64,000 nt of DNA from Streptomyces puniciscabiei (GCF_006715785.1 NZ_VFNX01000001.1:5436001-5500000), one strand, 5' to 3'. Counted from the stretch's first letter, positions 8,894-18,280 are shown. The notes: generated by a model from the sequence alone, not told the origin. Translations and numbers: made by a program.

Positions 8894-10311
8894 CTCTCCC
8901 CACGGAGACTGCCCACCCTGAGCTCGAGGGCCTGGGCAAGTACGAATACGGCTGGGCCGACTCCGACGTGGCCGGTGCCTCCGCCAGGCGCGGCCTCAGC
9001 GAGGAGGTCGTCCGCGACATCTCCGGCAAGAAGTCGGAGCCGGAGTGGATGACCAAGCTGCGCCTGAAGGGCCTGAAGCTCTTCGAGAAGAAGCCGATGC
9101 CGAACTGGGGCTCCGACCTCTCGGGCATCGACTTCGACAACATCAAGTACTTCGTGCGCTCCACGGAGAAGCAGGCGGAGTCCTGGGAGGACCTGCCCGA
9201 GGACATCAAGAACACCTACGACAAGCTGGGCATCCCGGAGGCCGAGAAGCAGCGCCTGGTCGCCGGTGTCGCCGCGCAGTACGAGTCGGAGGTCGTCTAC
9301 CACCAGATCCGCGAGGACCTGGAGGAGCAGGGCGTCATCTTCCTCGACACCGACACCGCCCTGAAGGAGCACCCGGAGCTCTTCAAGGAGTACTTCGGGA
9401 CCGTCATCCCCGCCGGTGACAACAAGTTCGCCGCGCTGAACACCGCCGTGTGGTCGGGTGGCTCCTTCATCTACGTCCCGAAGGGCGTCCACGTCGAGAT
9501 CCCGCTCCAGGCCTACTTCCGCATCAACACGGAGAACATGGGCCAGTTCGAGCGCACCCTGATCATCGTCGACGAGGGTGCCTACGTGCACTACGTCGAG
9601 GGTTGTACGGCGCCGATCTACAAGTCGGACTCGCTGCACTCCGCGGTCGTCGAGATCATCGTCAAGAAGAACGCCCGCTGCCGCTACACGACCATCCAGA
9701 ACTGGTCGAACAACGTCTACAACCTGGTCACCAAGCGCGCCGTGGCCTACGAGGGCGCGACCATGGAGTGGATCGACGGCAACATCGGCTCCAAGGTGAC
9801 GATGAAGTACCCGGCCGTCTACCTGATGGGCGAGCACGCCAAGGGCGAGACCCTGTCCATCGCCTTCGCGGGCGAGGGGCAGCACCAGGACGCGGGCGCC
9901 AAGATGGTCCACATGGCGCCGAACACCTCGTCCAACATCGTCTCCAAGTCGGTCGCGCGCGGTGGCGGTCGTACGTCCTACCGCGGTCTGATCGAGATCG
10001 GCGAGGGCGCCGCCGGGTCGAAGTCCAACGTGCTGTGCGACGCGCTGCTGGTCGACACGATCTCCCGCTCGGACACGTACCCGTACGTCGACGTCCGCGA
10101 GGACGACGTGTCCATGGGCCACGAGGCCACCGTCTCCAAGGTCTCCGAGGACCAGCTCTTCTACCTGATGAGCCGCGGCCTGTCCGAGGACGAGGCCATG
10201 GCGATGATCGTGCGCGGCTTCGTCGAGCCGATCGCCAAGGAACTGCCCATGGAGTACGCGCTGGAGCTCAACCGGCTGATCGAGCTGCAGATGGAGGGCG
10301 CGGTCGGTTAA
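8890..10311 (+). CDS. sufB: Fe-S cluster assembly scaffold SufB
   Basis: SufB is the scaffold on which the Fe-S cluster is built, as part of the SufBCD complex with the ATPase SufC. The 473-residue length is normal. Recognisable blocks are [14 protein letters not shown] near the start, [20 protein letters not shown] in the middle, the [20 protein letters not shown] segment with the conserved Cys, and [20 protein letters not shown] with a conserved His near the C-terminus. The start overlaps the sufR stop by four bases. Confidence 0.97.
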   Translation: MTLPTETAHPELEGLGKYEYGWADSDVAGASARRGLSEEVVRDISGKKSEPEWMTKLRLKGLKLFEKKPMPNWGSDLSGIDFDNIKYFVRSTEKQAESWEDLPEDIKNTYDKLGIPEAEKQRLVAGVAAQYESEVVYHQIREDLEEQGVIFLDTDTALKEHPELFKEYFGTVIPAGDNKFAALNTAVWSGGSFIYVPKGVHVEIPLQAYFRINTENMGQFERTLIIVDEGAYVHYVEGCTAPIYKSDSLHSAVVEIIVKKNARCRYTTIQNWSNNVYNLVTKRAVAYEGATMEWIDGNIGSKVTMKYPAVYLMGEHAKGETLSIAFAGEGQHQDAGAKMVHMAPNTSSNIVSKSVARGGGRTSYRGLIEIGEGAAGSKSNVLCDALLVDTISRSDTYPYVDVREDDVSMGHEATVSKVSEDQLFYLMSRGLSEDEAMAMIVRGFVEPIAKELPMEYALELNRLIELQMEGAVG

Positions 10312-10369
10312 TCACCGGTCCGCACTCCCCGTCAAGCCCACCCGTAAGAAAGCGAGCATTACGACAGCC

Positions 10370-11554
10370 ATGGCTGAGGCCCAGAACATCCCGGTCGGTT
10401 CCACGACCGCCGGCTCGATCGCGGTCGCCGCGGAATCGACCGTCGTCTCGCGCATGAGCGCGCCCCCGTCCTTCGACGTCGCGGACTTCCCCGTCCCGCA
10501 CGGCCGTGAGGAGGAGTGGCGGTTCACCCCGCTGGAGCGCCTGCGCGGGCTGCACGACGGCACCGCCGTAGCGAACGGCGACGGCGTGAAGGTCGACGTC
10601 CAGGCCCCCGAGGGCGTCACCGTCGAGACCGTCGGCCGTGACGACGCGCGCCTCGGCAAGGCGGGCACCCCGGTGGACCGGGTCGCCGCGCAGGCGTACT
10701 CCGCCTTCGAGAAGGCCTCGGTCGTGACCGTCCCGAAGGAGACCGTCCTCGCCGAGCCGATCCGTATCGCCGTGCACGGCCAGGGCGGCACCCGCTTCGG
10801 CCACCAGGTGATCGAGCTGGGCGCCTTCGCCGAGGCCGTCGTGGTCATCGACCACACCGGTGACGCGGTGCTCGCCGCCAACGTCGACTACGTCCTGGGT
10901 GACGGCGCCAAGCTGACCGTCGTCTCCATCCAGGACTGGGACGACAAGGCCGTCCATGTCGCCCAGCACAACGCGCTGGTCGGCCGCGACGCCTCCTTCA
11001 AGTCCGTGGTCGTGACCTTCGGCGGCGACGTGGTCCGCCTGCACCCGCGCGTGCAGTACGCCGGCCCCGGCGGCGAGGCCGAGCTGTTCGGCCTGTACTT
11101 CACCGATGCCGGGCAGCACCAGGAGCACCGCCTGCTGGTCACCCACAACACCCCGCACTGCAAGTCCAACGTCGTCTACAAGGGCGCGCTCCAGGGCGAC
11201 GACGCGCACGCGGTCTGGATCGGCGACGTGCTCATCGAGGCCAAGGCCGAGGGCACCGACACCTACGAGATGAACCGCAACCTGGTCCTCACGGACGGCG
11301 CACGCGTCGACTCGGTGCCGAACCTGGAGATCGAGACCGGCGAGATCGTCGGCGCCGGACACGCCTCCGCGACCGGCCGCTTCGACGACGAGCAGCTCTT
11401 CTACCTGATGGCCCGCGGCATTCCGGAGCACGAGGCCCGCCGCCTGGTGGTCCGCGGCTTCTTCGCCGAGCTGGTCCAGCAGATCGGTGTCGCCGACATC
11501 GAGGAGCGCCTGCTCGCCAAGATCGAGGAGGAGCTGGAGGCTTCGGTCGCATGA
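10370..11554 (+). CDS. sufD: Fe-S cluster assembly protein SufD
   Basis: SufD pairs with SufB in the SufBC2D scaffold and helps iron entry. The 394-residue protein shares the SufB-type beta-helix core: GREEEWRFTPLERLRGL near residue 44, LLVTHNTPHCKSNVVYKGAL in the middle and GHASATGRFDDEQLFYLMARGI near the C-terminus, where the conserved His of the SufBD interface lies. A 58-base gap with a purine-rich AAGAAAGCGAG stretch separates it from sufB. Its stop overlaps the Rieske gene start. Confidence 0.96.
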   Translation: MAEAQNIPVGSTTAGSIAVAAESTVVSRMSAPPSFDVADFPVPHGREEEWRFTPLERLRGLHDGTAVANGDGVKVDVQAPEGVTVETVGRDDARLGKAGTPVDRVAAQAYSAFEKASVVTVPKETVLAEPIRIAVHGQGGTRFGHQVIELGAFAEAVVVIDHTGDAVLAANVDYVLGDGAKLTVVSIQDWDDKAVHVAQHNALVGRDASFKSVVVTFGGDVVRLHPRVQYAGPGGEAELFGLYFTDAGQHQEHRLLVTHNTPHCKSNVVYKGALQGDDAHAVWIGDVLIEAKAEGTDTYEMNRNLVLTDGARVDSVPNLEIETGEIVGAGHASATGRFDDEQLFYLMARGIPEHEARRLVVRGFFAELVQQIGVADIEERLLAKIEEELEASVA

Positions 11555-11868
11555 CCTTCGTACGCGCCTGCGGGCTGAGCGAGCTGGAGGAGGACACCCC
11601 GAAGCGGGTGGAACTCGACGGCACGCCGGTCTCGGTCGTCAAGACCGAGGGCGAGGTGTTCGCGATCTACGACATCTGCTCCCACGCGAACGTCTCGCTC
11701 TCCGAGGGCGAGGTGGAGGACTGCCAGATCGAGTGCTGGCTGCACGGCTCCTCCTTCGACCTCCGCACCGGCAAGCCGTCCGGCCTCCCGGCCACGCGCC
11801 CCGTCCCCGTATACCCCGTAAAGATCGAAGGGGACGACGTTCTCGTCTCCCTCACCCAGGAGTCCTGA
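11551..11868 (+). CDS. Rieske [2Fe-2S] ferredoxin in the suf operon
   Basis: This 105-residue single-domain Rieske protein resembles the ferredoxin subunits of non-heme dioxygenases. The cluster motif is complete: CSHANVSLSEGEVEDCQIECWLHG carries C-x-H and C-x2-H ligands. No oxygenase partner is nearby. Its place between sufD and sufC, with an ATGA overlap to sufD and 7 bases to sufC, is common in actinobacterial suf operons. That suggests an electron-transfer role in cluster assembly, though this is inferred from context. Confidence 0.92.
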   Translation: MTFVRACGLSELEEDTPKRVELDGTPVSVVKTEGEVFAIYDICSHANVSLSEGEVEDCQIECWLHGSSFDLRTGKPSGLPATRPVPVYPVKIEGDDVLVSLTQES

Positions 11869-11875
11869 GGCACCC

Positions 11876-12640
11876 ATGGCAACGCTTGAAATCCGAGACC
11901 TGCACGTCACCGTCGAGGCCGACAACGCCACGAAGGAGATCCTCAAGGGCGTCGACCTCACCGTGAAGCAGGGCGAGACGCACGCCATCATGGGCCCCAA
12001 CGGCTCCGGCAAGTCGACCCTCGCCTACTCCCTCGCGGGTCACCCGAAGTACACGATCACCGAGGGCACCGTGCTGCTCGACGGCGAGGACGTCCTTCAG
12101 ATGTCCGTCGACGAGCGCGCCCGCGCGGGCCTGTTCCTGGCGATGCAGTACCCGGTCGAGGTCCCCGGCGTCTCGGTCTCCAACTTCCTGCGCACCTCCG
12201 CCACCGCCATCCGCGGCGAGGCCCCCAAGCTGCGCACCTGGGTGAAGGAGGTCAAGGAGGCCATGGAGCGCCTCAACATGGACCCCTCCTTCGCCGAGCG
12301 CAACGTCAACGAGGGCTTCTCCGGCGGTGAGAAGAAGCGCCACGAGATCCTCCAGCTCGAGCTGCTCAAGCCGAAGGTCGCGATCCTGGACGAGACCGAC
12401 TCCGGCCTGGACGTCGACGCGCTCCGCATCGTCTCCGAGGGCGTCAACCGCGTCCGCGGGACCGGCGAGGTCGGCACCCTGCTGATCACGCACTACACGC
12501 GCATCCTGCGCTACATCAAGCCCGACTTCGTCCACGTCTTCTCCGGCGGCCGGATCGTCGAGTCCGGTGGCGCCGAGCTCGCCGACAAGCTGGAGGACGA
12601 GGGCTACGAGGCATACACGAAGGGTGGCGCATCCGCGTGA
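11876..12640 (+). CDS. sufC: Fe-S assembly ATPase SufC
   Basis: SufC is the soluble ABC-type ATPase of the SufBCD complex. In 254 residues it has Walker A GPNGSGKST near residue 41, a family-typical FSGGEKKRHEILQLELL signature, Walker B VAILDETDSGLDVDALRIV, and the switch His in LLITHYTRILRYIKPDFVH. It begins MATLEIRDLHVTVEADNATK. The stop overlaps the sufS GTG start. Confidence 0.97.
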   Translation: MATLEIRDLHVTVEADNATKEILKGVDLTVKQGETHAIMGPNGSGKSTLAYSLAGHPKYTITEGTVLLDGEDVLQMSVDERARAGLFLAMQYPVEVPGVSVSNFLRTSATAIRGEAPKLRTWVKEVKEAMERLNMDPSFAERNVNEGFSGGEKKRHEILQLELLKPKVAILDETDSGLDVDALRIVSEGVNRVRGTGEVGTLLITHYTRILRYIKPDFVHVFSGGRIVESGGAELADKLEDEGYEAYTKGGASA

Positions 12641-13893
12641 CACAGCTGCCGGGCCTCCTCGACACCGAGGCGCTGCGCAAGGACTTCCCCATCCTGGACC
12701 GGGTGCTCCACGACGGCAGGAAGTTGGTGTACCTGGACAACGCGGCGACCTCGCAGACGCCGCGCCAGGTGCTCGACGTGCTCTCCGAGTACTACGAGCA
12801 GCACAACGCCAACGTCCACCGCGGTGTGCATGTGCTCGCCGAGGAGGCCACGGCGCTGTACGAGGGCGCGCGCGACAAGGTCGCCGAGTTCATCAACGCC
12901 CCCAGCCGCGACGAGGTGATCTTCACCAAGAACGCCTCCGAGTCGCTGAACCTCGTGGCGAACATGCTGGGCTGGGCCGACGAGCCCTACCGCGTGGACC
13001 ACGAGACCGAGATCGTCATCACGGAGATGGAGCACCACTCCAACATCGTGCCGTGGCAGCTGCTGGCGCAGCGCACGGGCGCGAAGCTGAAGTGGTTCGG
13101 CCTCACCGACGACGGCCGGCTGGACCTCTCCAACATCGACGAGATCATCACGGAGAAGACGAAGATCGTCTCCTTCGTGCTGGTGTCGAACATCCTGGGC
13201 ACGGTCAACCCGGTCGAGGCGATAGTGCGCCGCGCCCAGGAGGTCGGCGCGCTGGTCTGCGTCGACGCCTCCCAGGCCGCCCCGCACATGCCGCTGGACG
13301 TGCAGGCCCTGCAGGCCGACTTCGTGGCCTTCACCGGTCACAAGATGTGCGGCCCGACCGGCATCGGCGTTTTGTGGGGCCGCCAGGAGCTCCTGGAGGA
13401 CCTTCCCCCCTTCCTGGGCGGCGGCGAGATGATCGAGACCGTCTCGATGCACTCGTCCACCTACGCCCCGGCGCCGCACAAGTTCGAGGCGGGCACGCCC
13501 CCGATCGCGCAGGCGGTCGGCCTCGGCGCGGCGATCGACTACCTCCAGTCGATCGGCATGGAGAAGATCCTCGCCCACGAGCACGCGCTGACCGAGTACG
13601 CGGTCCAGCGTCTGCAGAAGGTCCCGGACCTGAGGATCATCGGCCCGACCACGGCCGAGGACCGCGGCGCCGCGATCTCCTTCACCCTGGGCGACATCCA
13701 CCCGCACGACGTGGGCCAGGTCCTCGACGAGCAGGGCATCGCGGTCCGCGTCGGCCACCACTGCGCGCGGCCCGTCTGCCTCCGGTACGGAATTCCTGCG
13801 ACCACGCGAGCGTCGTTCTATCTGTACTCCACGCCGGCCGAGATCGACGCACTGGTCGAGGGGCTGGAGCACGTACGGAACTTCTTCGGCTGA
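12637..13893 (+). CDS. sufS: Cysteine desulfurase SufS
   Basis: SufS is a PLP enzyme that takes sulfur from cysteine and hands it to SufU. The 418-residue protein is a group II (SufS/CsdB) desulfurase. The PLP lysine is K236 in TGHKMCGPTGIG, and the persulfide-forming cysteine is C376 in RVGHHCARPVC. VYLDNAATSQTPRQV near residue 30 is the usual N-terminal signature. The GTG start overlaps sufC by four bases, and sufU follows after 18 bases. Confidence 0.97.
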   Translation: MTQLPGLLDTEALRKDFPILDRVLHDGRKLVYLDNAATSQTPRQVLDVLSEYYEQHNANVHRGVHVLAEEATALYEGARDKVAEFINAPSRDEVIFTKNASESLNLVANMLGWADEPYRVDHETEIVITEMEHHSNIVPWQLLAQRTGAKLKWFGLTDDGRLDLSNIDEIITEKTKIVSFVLVSNILGTVNPVEAIVRRAQEVGALVCVDASQAAPHMPLDVQALQADFVAFTGHKMCGPTGIGVLWGRQELLEDLPPFLGGGEMIETVSMHSSTYAPAPHKFEAGTPPIAQAVGLGAAIDYLQSIGMEKILAHEHALTEYAVQRLQKVPDLRIIGPTTAEDRGAAISFTLGDIHPHDVGQVLDEQGIAVRVGHHCARPVCLRYGIPATTRASFYLYSTPAEIDALVEGLEHVRNFFG

Positions 13894-13911
13894 GAGGCGT
13901 GAGCTGAAACC

Positions 13912-14376
13912 GTGAAGCTGGATTCGATGTACCAGGAAGTCATCCTGGACCACTACAAGAACCCCCACGGGCGTGGTCTGCGGGATGGCGACGCCGAGGT
14001 GCACCACGTGAACCCGACGTGCGGCGACGAGATCACCCTTCGCGTGAAGTACGACGGCACGAAGATCGCGGACGTCAGTTACGAGGGCCAGGGCTGCTCC
14101 ATCAGCCAGGCGAGCGCGTCGGTCCTCAACGAACTGCTGGTCGGCAAGGATCTGACCCAGGCGCAGAAGATCCAGGAGACCTTCCTGGAGCTGATGCAGT
14201 CCAAGGGCCGGATCGAGCCGGACGACGCGATGGAGGACGTCCTGGAGGACGCGGTCGCGTTCGCCGGTGTCTCCAAGTACCCCGCGCGGGTCAAGTGCGC
14301 CCTCCTGAGCTGGATGGCGTGGAAGGACGCGACGGCCCAGGCGCTGGGTGCCGACGCCGAAAGGAAGACCGCATGA
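13912..14376 (+). CDS. sufU: SufU-type sulfur acceptor
   Basis: SufU is the zinc-dependent partner that accepts persulfide sulfur from SufS. The 154-residue product has the SufU pattern: LDSMYQEVILDHYKNPHG at the start, NPTCGDEI (first Cys and Asp ligands), GQGCSISQASAS (second Cys) and ARVKCALLSW (third Cys). The GTG start at 13912 follows a GAGGCGTGAGC stretch. It overlaps the sufT start by four bases. Confidence 0.96.
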   Translation: MKLDSMYQEVILDHYKNPHGRGLRDGDAEVHHVNPTCGDEITLRVKYDGTKIADVSYEGQGCSISQASASVLNELLVGKDLTQAQKIQETFLELMQSKGRIEPDDAMEDVLEDAVAFAGVSKYPARVKCALLSWMAWKDATAQALGADAERKTA

Positions 14377-14705
14377 CCGACACCGCAGAGATGAAGCCGG
14401 TCTCGGAGGAGGAACTCCGCGAGGCCCTGATGGACGTGGTCGACCCCGAGCTGGGCATCGACGTCGTCAACCTCGGCCTGATCTACGGCATCCACATCGA
14501 CGAGTCCAACATCGCGACCGTCGACATGACCCTGACCTCGGCGGCCTGTCCGCTGACGGACGTCATCGAGGACCAGGCCAAGTCCGCCACGGACGGCCTC
14601 GTCAACGAACTCCGCATCAACTGGGTCTGGATGCCCCCGTGGGGCCCCGACAAGATCACGGACGACGGCCGCGAGCAGCTTCGGGCGCTCGGGTTCAACG
14701 TCTGA
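14373..14705 (+). CDS. sufT: SufT / MIP18-family (DUF59) assembly factor
   Basis: This 110-residue DUF59/MIP18-family protein acts in Fe-S cluster maturation or carrier function. It shows DVVDPELGIDVVNLGLIYGI near residue 20, a conserved Cys in TSAACPLTDVIEDQ, and the C-terminal WMPPWGPDKITDDGREQLRALGF. It is the last gene of the suf operon: a strong hairpin follows 17 bases after the stop. Confidence 0.94.
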   Translation: MTDTAEMKPVSEEELREALMDVVDPELGIDVVNLGLIYGIHIDESNIATVDMTLTSAACPLTDVIEDQAKSATDGLVNELRINWVWMPPWGPDKITDDGREQLRALGFNV

Positions 14706-14721
14706 GCACACCGCGTGCGTG

Positions 14722-14756
14722 AAGCGGCGGCACCCACCGGGTGCCGCCGCTTTTTT
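14722..14756 (+). terminator. Rho-independent terminator of the suf operon
   Basis: A perfect 14-bp stem (AAGCGGCGGCACCC at 14722-14735 with 14739-14752) with a 3-base loop is followed by a run of six T. It is the only textbook intrinsic terminator in the window. It also faces the convergent AbfB gene ending at 14762. Confidence 0.92.
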
Positions 14757-14761
14757 CGTTC

Positions 14762-15553
14762 TCAGTCCAGTCCGTCCACCAGCCGGAACGCCGAGTCCGC
14801 GCGGTACAGGTCGGTGTTCTGGTACGGGTCCAGTTTCAGCTGGAAGTTCTGGTGGCGCAGGAAACGGCCGGGGTAGTCGACCGACTCCAGCATGGTCGCC
14901 CCGGTGAAGGACGACCGGCGCGGGCAGAAGGTGGCGTCCTGACGGAACAGGGCGGTGCCGTCGTCGGGTTCGGCGCGGAGCAGGAAGTTCCGGTGCCGGA
15001 GGTAGCCGCCGCCGGCCGTGGCGAAGGAGTAACAGCGGGCGTCGGCAAGGCCCTTGACCAGGGTGAAGGTGGCGGCGCGGCGGGCGTCGGGCGAATTGAC
15101 CGGGTCGAGCTTCACGTAGTCGCCGCTGACGTGCCAATAGCGGTCCGGGTAGTTCACGGAACGCACCGACCGCCGCGTCGTGGTCGGGGCCGGCGAAACC
15201 CCGTGTCCCGGGGCCGACTTGGAGGGACTGGGCGTCGGAGTCGGCTCCGCGGGGCGTGCGGCGGTGGTACGAGACGTCGCCGACGTCATCGCGGTTCCGC
15301 CCGCGGGCGGCGCGGCCGTACTCGCCGACGGTGAGGCGAAGGAGAGCAGTCCGGGGCCGTTGTCCGTGGGGGCTCCGGACGTCCGCGGCGTGGCTGCGGT
15401 CCGCGGGGTCCCGTCCGTCGCCAAGGCGGCGACACAGGCGGTGACGACCGCGAGCGCCAGCGCGCCGGCCAGCCAGAGTCTTCGGGTGCCGGGGGGCCGG
15501 GAGGTGTCGGCGGTCATGCCGGTCTCCCAGGGATGGGGGGTGTGGTCGGGCAT
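14762..15553 (-). CDS. Membrane-anchored AbfB (arabinofuranosidase B-like) domain protein
   Basis: The 263-residue protein has a cytoplasmic N-terminus, one membrane segment (RRLWLAGALALAVVTACVAA near residue 24), a Thr/Pro/Ser-rich linker of about 80 residues, and a C-terminal AbfB beta-trefoil (CBM42-like). The trefoil repeats are RSVNYPDRYWHV, YLRHRNFLLRAE and ESVDYPGRFLRHQNFQLKL. Such domains bind arabinose side chains; no catalytic domain is present, so a sugar-binding surface role is inferred. The ATG at 15553 keeps a conserved-looking HPWETG stretch; the ATG at 15517 has a better ribosome-binding site (GGGAG) and is a fair alternative. Confidence 0.85.
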   Translation of the reverse strand: MPDHTPHPWETGMTADTSRPPGTRRLWLAGALALAVVTACVAALATDGTPRTAATPRTSGAPTDNGPGLLSFASPSASTAAPPAGGTAMTSATSRTTAARPAEPTPTPSPSKSAPGHGVSPAPTTTRRSVRSVNYPDRYWHVSGDYVKLDPVNSPDARRAATFTLVKGLADARCYSFATAGGGYLRHRNFLLRAEPDDGTALFRQDATFCPRRSSFTGATMLESVDYPGRFLRHQNFQLKLDPYQNTDLYRADSAFRLVDGLD

Positions 15554-15600
15554 GAGCCCGCACATTAGTGGCCGGAGGGTGCCCGGTGAGCGGCTTCTGT

Positions 15601-15615
15601 GAAAGTGAAACTTTC
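15601..15615. promoter_or_regulatory. GAAAGT-GAA-ACTTTC inverted repeat
   Basis: A perfect 6-3-6 inverted repeat sits between the divergent AbfB and SMR genes, just upstream of the tandem 18-bp operators. It may be a binding site or part of a promoter; no regulator is assigned. Confidence 0.4.
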
Positions 15616-15629
15616 TTGTGGCCCGGGCG

Positions 15630-15670
15630 TGTGTACGACCGTACGCATCCGTTGTGTACGCTCGTACACA
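15630..15670. promoter_or_regulatory. Two tandem 18-bp operators for the TetR repressor
   Basis: TGTGTACGACCGTACGCA (15630-15647) and TGTGTACGCTCGTACACA (15653-15670) are two copies of the same palindrome, the second perfect and the first with one mismatched pair. They lie 23 bp apart centre to centre. The second ends on the A of the SMR start codon. The layout suits cooperative repression by the adjacent TetR protein (15993-16529). Confidence 0.75.
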
Positions 15671-15993
15671 TGGGATACCTGACGCTCGCCGGCGCCATCG
15701 CCGCCGAGGTCGCCGCGACGACGGCGATGAAGTACAGCGAGGGTTTCAGCCGGCTCTGGCCCTCGCTCGTGACGGCTCTGGGCTACGTCGTCTCCTTCGC
15801 GCTGCTCGCCCAGACGCTGAAGAGCGTGCAGATCGGCACGGCGTATGCGATCTGGTCCGGCGTGGGCACCGCGACCATCGCCGTCCTCGGTCTGCTTCTG
15901 TTCGGCGAGGGGCTGAGCCTGCCCAAGGTCGCCGGAATTCTGCTGATCATCGGCGGAGTGGTGGTGCTGAACCTCGGCGGGGCGAGTCACTGA
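15670..15993 (+). CDS. Small multidrug resistance (SMR) efflux protein
   Basis: The 107-residue protein has four membrane segments and the SMR signature. E13 in AGAIAAEVAATTAMKYSEGF is the proton/drug-coupling Glu, and GTAYAIWSGVGTATIAVLG is the hallmark of helix 3. It matches the QacC/EmrE branch more than the paired SugE or guanidinium type, so export of quaternary ammonium-like cations is the likely role. It overlaps the TetR start by one base (TGATG), and two operator palindromes cover its promoter. Confidence 0.93.
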   Translation: MGYLTLAGAIAAEVAATTAMKYSEGFSRLWPSLVTALGYVVSFALLAQTLKSVQIGTAYAIWSGVGTATIAVLGLLLFGEGLSLPKVAGILLIIGGVVVLNLGGASH

Positions 15994-16529
15994 TGCCCAG
16001 GCGCTATGACCCGGAGCGACGCCAGCGGATCATCGACGCGGCGCTCCGTGTGGCCGGCCGGGACGGCATCGCCGGACTGAGCCACCGTACGGTCGCCGCC
16101 GAGGCGGACGTCCCACTCGGCTCCACGACCTACCACTTCGCCACCCTCGACGACCTGCTGGTGGCCGCCCTCTGCCAGGCCAACGAGGGATTCGCGCAGG
16201 TCCTCGACGCGAGCGGGGTCCTGGCGGACGCCGACGGCGACCTCGCGGCCGGTCTCGCCCGTGTCCTCGGCGAATGGCTGGGACGCGAGCGGCCGGGCGT
16301 GGAGCTGGAGTACGAGCTGTATCTCGCGGCCCTGCGCCGCCCCGCCCTGCGTCCGGTGGCCGCCCAGTGGGCCGAGGAGACGGCCCAGCGGCTGGCCGCA
16401 CGGGTGGACCCGGTGACGGCGCGGGCGCTGGTGGCCCTGCTGGACGGAATCTGTCTCCAGGTACTGCTGACGGGCGGTTCCTACGACGAGGGGTACGCCC
16501 GTGCCGTGCTGGCTCGGGTGATCCCCTGA
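15993..16529 (+). CDS. TetR-family regulator of the SMR pump
   Basis: The 178-residue protein has an N-terminal TetR helix-turn-helix: RRQRIIDAALRVAGRDGIAG then VAAEADVPLGSTTYHFATLDDL. Its ligand-binding domain has the TetR_C form seen in YcdC/QacR-like repressors. It is translationally coupled to the SMR gene and most likely represses it through the tandem palindromes at 15630-15670, with a pump substrate as inducer. Confidence 0.9.
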   Translation: MPRRYDPERRQRIIDAALRVAGRDGIAGLSHRTVAAEADVPLGSTTYHFATLDDLLVAALCQANEGFAQVLDASGVLADADGDLAAGLARVLGEWLGRERPGVELEYELYLAALRRPALRPVAAQWAEETAQRLAARVDPVTARALVALLDGICLQVLLTGGSYDEGYARAVLARVIP

Positions 16530-16593
16530 AGCGGCGCCCGGCACGTGAGACGCGGTTCGCCCTGACCACCCCGCCCACGTTAGGTTTTCTTCC

Positions 16594-17580
16594 ATGACCG
16601 ACTCTGCTTCCCGCACCACCGGCGCCGTCGCCGCCGGCCTCGCCACCATCGCCTCCGACGGCACCGTTCTCGACACCTGGTTCCCGGCCCCCGAGCTGGT
16701 CGAGGCGCCGGGCCCGGCCGGCACCGAGCGGCTCTCCGCCGAGCAGGCGGCCGAGCTGCTGGGCGGCGGCGCCACCGCGGCGACCGGCCCGGACGCCCGC
16801 CGGGGTGTCGAGGTGGTCGCGGTCCGTACGGTCATCGCCTCGCTGGACGAGAAGCCGATCGACGCGCACGACGTCTACCTGCGCCTGCACCTGCTCTCGC
16901 ACCGCCTGGTCAAGCCGCACGGCCAGAGCCTGGACGGCATCTTCGGCCACCTCGCGAACGTCGCCTGGACCTCGCTCGGCCCGGTCGCCGTGGACGACAT
17001 CGAGAAGGTGCGCCTCAACGCCCGCGCGGAGGGCCTGCACCTCCAGGTCACCTCGATCGACAAGTTCCCGCGCATGACGGACTACGTGGCCCCGAAGGGC
17101 GTCCGCATCGCCGACGCCGACCGGGTCCGCCTCGGCGCCCACCTCGCCGAGGGCACCACGGTCATGCACGAGGGCTTCGTCAACTTCAACGCCGGCACGC
17201 TCGGGACCTCCATGGTCGAGGGCCGGATCTCCGCGGGCGTCGTGGTCGGCAACGGCTCCGACATCGGCGGCGGCGCCTCCACCATGGGCACCCTGTCCGG
17301 CGGCGGCAACGTGGTCATCTCCATCGGCGAGCGGTGCCTGATCGGCGCCGAGGCGGGCGTCGGCATCGCCCTCGGCGACGAGTGCGTGGTCGAGGCCGGC
17401 CTCTACATCACCGCGGGCACCCGGATCACCATGCCCGACGGCCAGATCGTCAAGGCCCGCGAGCTGAACGGCGCCTCCAACATCCTCTTCCGCCGCAACT
17501 CGGTCACCGGCACGGTCGAGGCCCGCCCGAACAACGCGGTCTGGGGCGGCCTGAACGACATCCTGCACAGCCACAACTGA
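16594..17580 (+). CDS. dapD: Tetrahydrodipicolinate N-succinyltransferase
   Basis: DapD succinylates tetrahydrodipicolinate in the succinylase branch of lysine and diaminopimelate synthesis. The 328-residue protein has the long actinobacterial N-terminal domain, then a left-handed beta-helix of hexapeptide repeats: [40 protein letters not shown] and [37 protein letters not shown] is characteristic of this subfamily. dapA, an earlier step, lies 0.7 kb away on the other strand, but the two genes are not an operon. Confidence 0.95.
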   Translation: MTDSASRTTGAVAAGLATIASDGTVLDTWFPAPELVEAPGPAGTERLSAEQAAELLGGGATAATGPDARRGVEVVAVRTVIASLDEKPIDAHDVYLRLHLLSHRLVKPHGQSLDGIFGHLANVAWTSLGPVAVDDIEKVRLNARAEGLHLQVTSIDKFPRMTDYVAPKGVRIADADRVRLGAHLAEGTTVMHEGFVNFNAGTLGTSMVEGRISAGVVVGNGSDIGGGASTMGTLSGGGNVVISIGERCLIGAEAGVGIALGDECVVEAGLYITAGTRITMPDGQIVKARELNGASNILFRRNSVTGTVEARPNNAVWGGLNDILHSHN

Positions 17581-17597
17581 CCCACCGTGGCGCGTCG

Positions 17598-17627
17598 GCG
17601 CCCTCCGCCGTGCCTGGCGGAGGGCGC
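17598..17627. terminator. Bidirectional hairpin terminator after dapD
   Basis: GCGCCCTCCGCC (17598-17609) pairs perfectly with 17616-17627 across a 6-base loop. It sits between the convergent ends of dapD and the HAD gene, so it can serve both strands. Confidence 0.75.
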
Positions 17628-17631
17628 TGTG

Positions 17632-18135
17632 TCATGCGGACCGGGCCCCGGCGAACTCCCGCAGCGCCGCGAAGTCCGGCTCGCGCAGGCCGATCCTCGG
17701 GTTCACGTGCTGGAGCAGGGCCGGGGCGGGATGGCGGGCGGCCACGTACGCGGTGTCCTGCGCGCTCTGCTCGTCGTCCACCCATGCGAACGGGCGGCCC
17801 CCGGCGTAGGCCACGACCGCCTCGGTCTTCCAGTGCACGCCGTCCGGCCGCTCGGCGAACAGGCCGGCGCCGAAGTCGACGTACGGCAGCTCGGGCAACC
17901 CGACGGCCGGGGCGATCCAGACGTTGGCCTCGGCCATCCAGCTCGTCGCCCAGACCAGCTCGTAGCCGAGCCCGAGCAGAACCAGGCCGTGCTCCGGGTT
18001 GAGCCACACCCGCAGCGGACGCCGGGAGAACTCGGGCACCCGGATCGTCGTATAGCCCGCGGGCCGGCGTTCCGGCTGGGCCGCATACGGATTGAGGGGA
18101 CCGTCGACGTCCAGGAACAGCAGGGGGCGGCTCAC
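17632..18135 (-). CDS. HAD-like hydrolase-domain protein
   Basis: The 167-residue protein begins with RPLLFLDVDGPLNPYA, the DxD motif I of the HAD superfamily, and contains LVWATSWMAEANVWIAP (motif II region) and RPFAWVDDEQSAQD (motif IV acidic pair). This pattern fits the small HAD proteins grouped with Swiss Army Knife RNA-repair HADs, with no cap domain. The substrate is unknown. The GTG at 18135 (VSRPLLFLDVDG) is chosen because the sequence upstream is low in conservation and there is no better site. Confidence 0.8.
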   Translation of the reverse strand: MSRPLLFLDVDGPLNPYAAQPERRPAGYTTIRVPEFSRRPLRVWLNPEHGLVLLGLGYELVWATSWMAEANVWIAPAVGLPELPYVDFGAGLFAERPDGVHWKTEAVVAYAGGRPFAWVDDEQSAQDTAYVAARHPAPALLQHVNPRIGLREPDFAALREFAGARSA

Positions 18136-18280
18136 GGGGACACCGTACGGCAGGGGAGGCAGGCCGGTCCTCGGAGTTCTGCTCCGGGTGGGAGCGCCGG
18201 AGGACACCTTGCGGGCGCGAGCCGCCGGCCGCCGAAGTGGCCGCGGCAGCGTGCGTGGCTGACGGGATCACCACGAGTGA

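Noticed and set aside
8074..10122. Long open frame on the minus strand across sufR and sufB
   Set aside because: It is a GC-bias shadow of the suf genes: His/Val/Asp/Arg-rich translation, no homology, and real Suf motifs on the plus strand.
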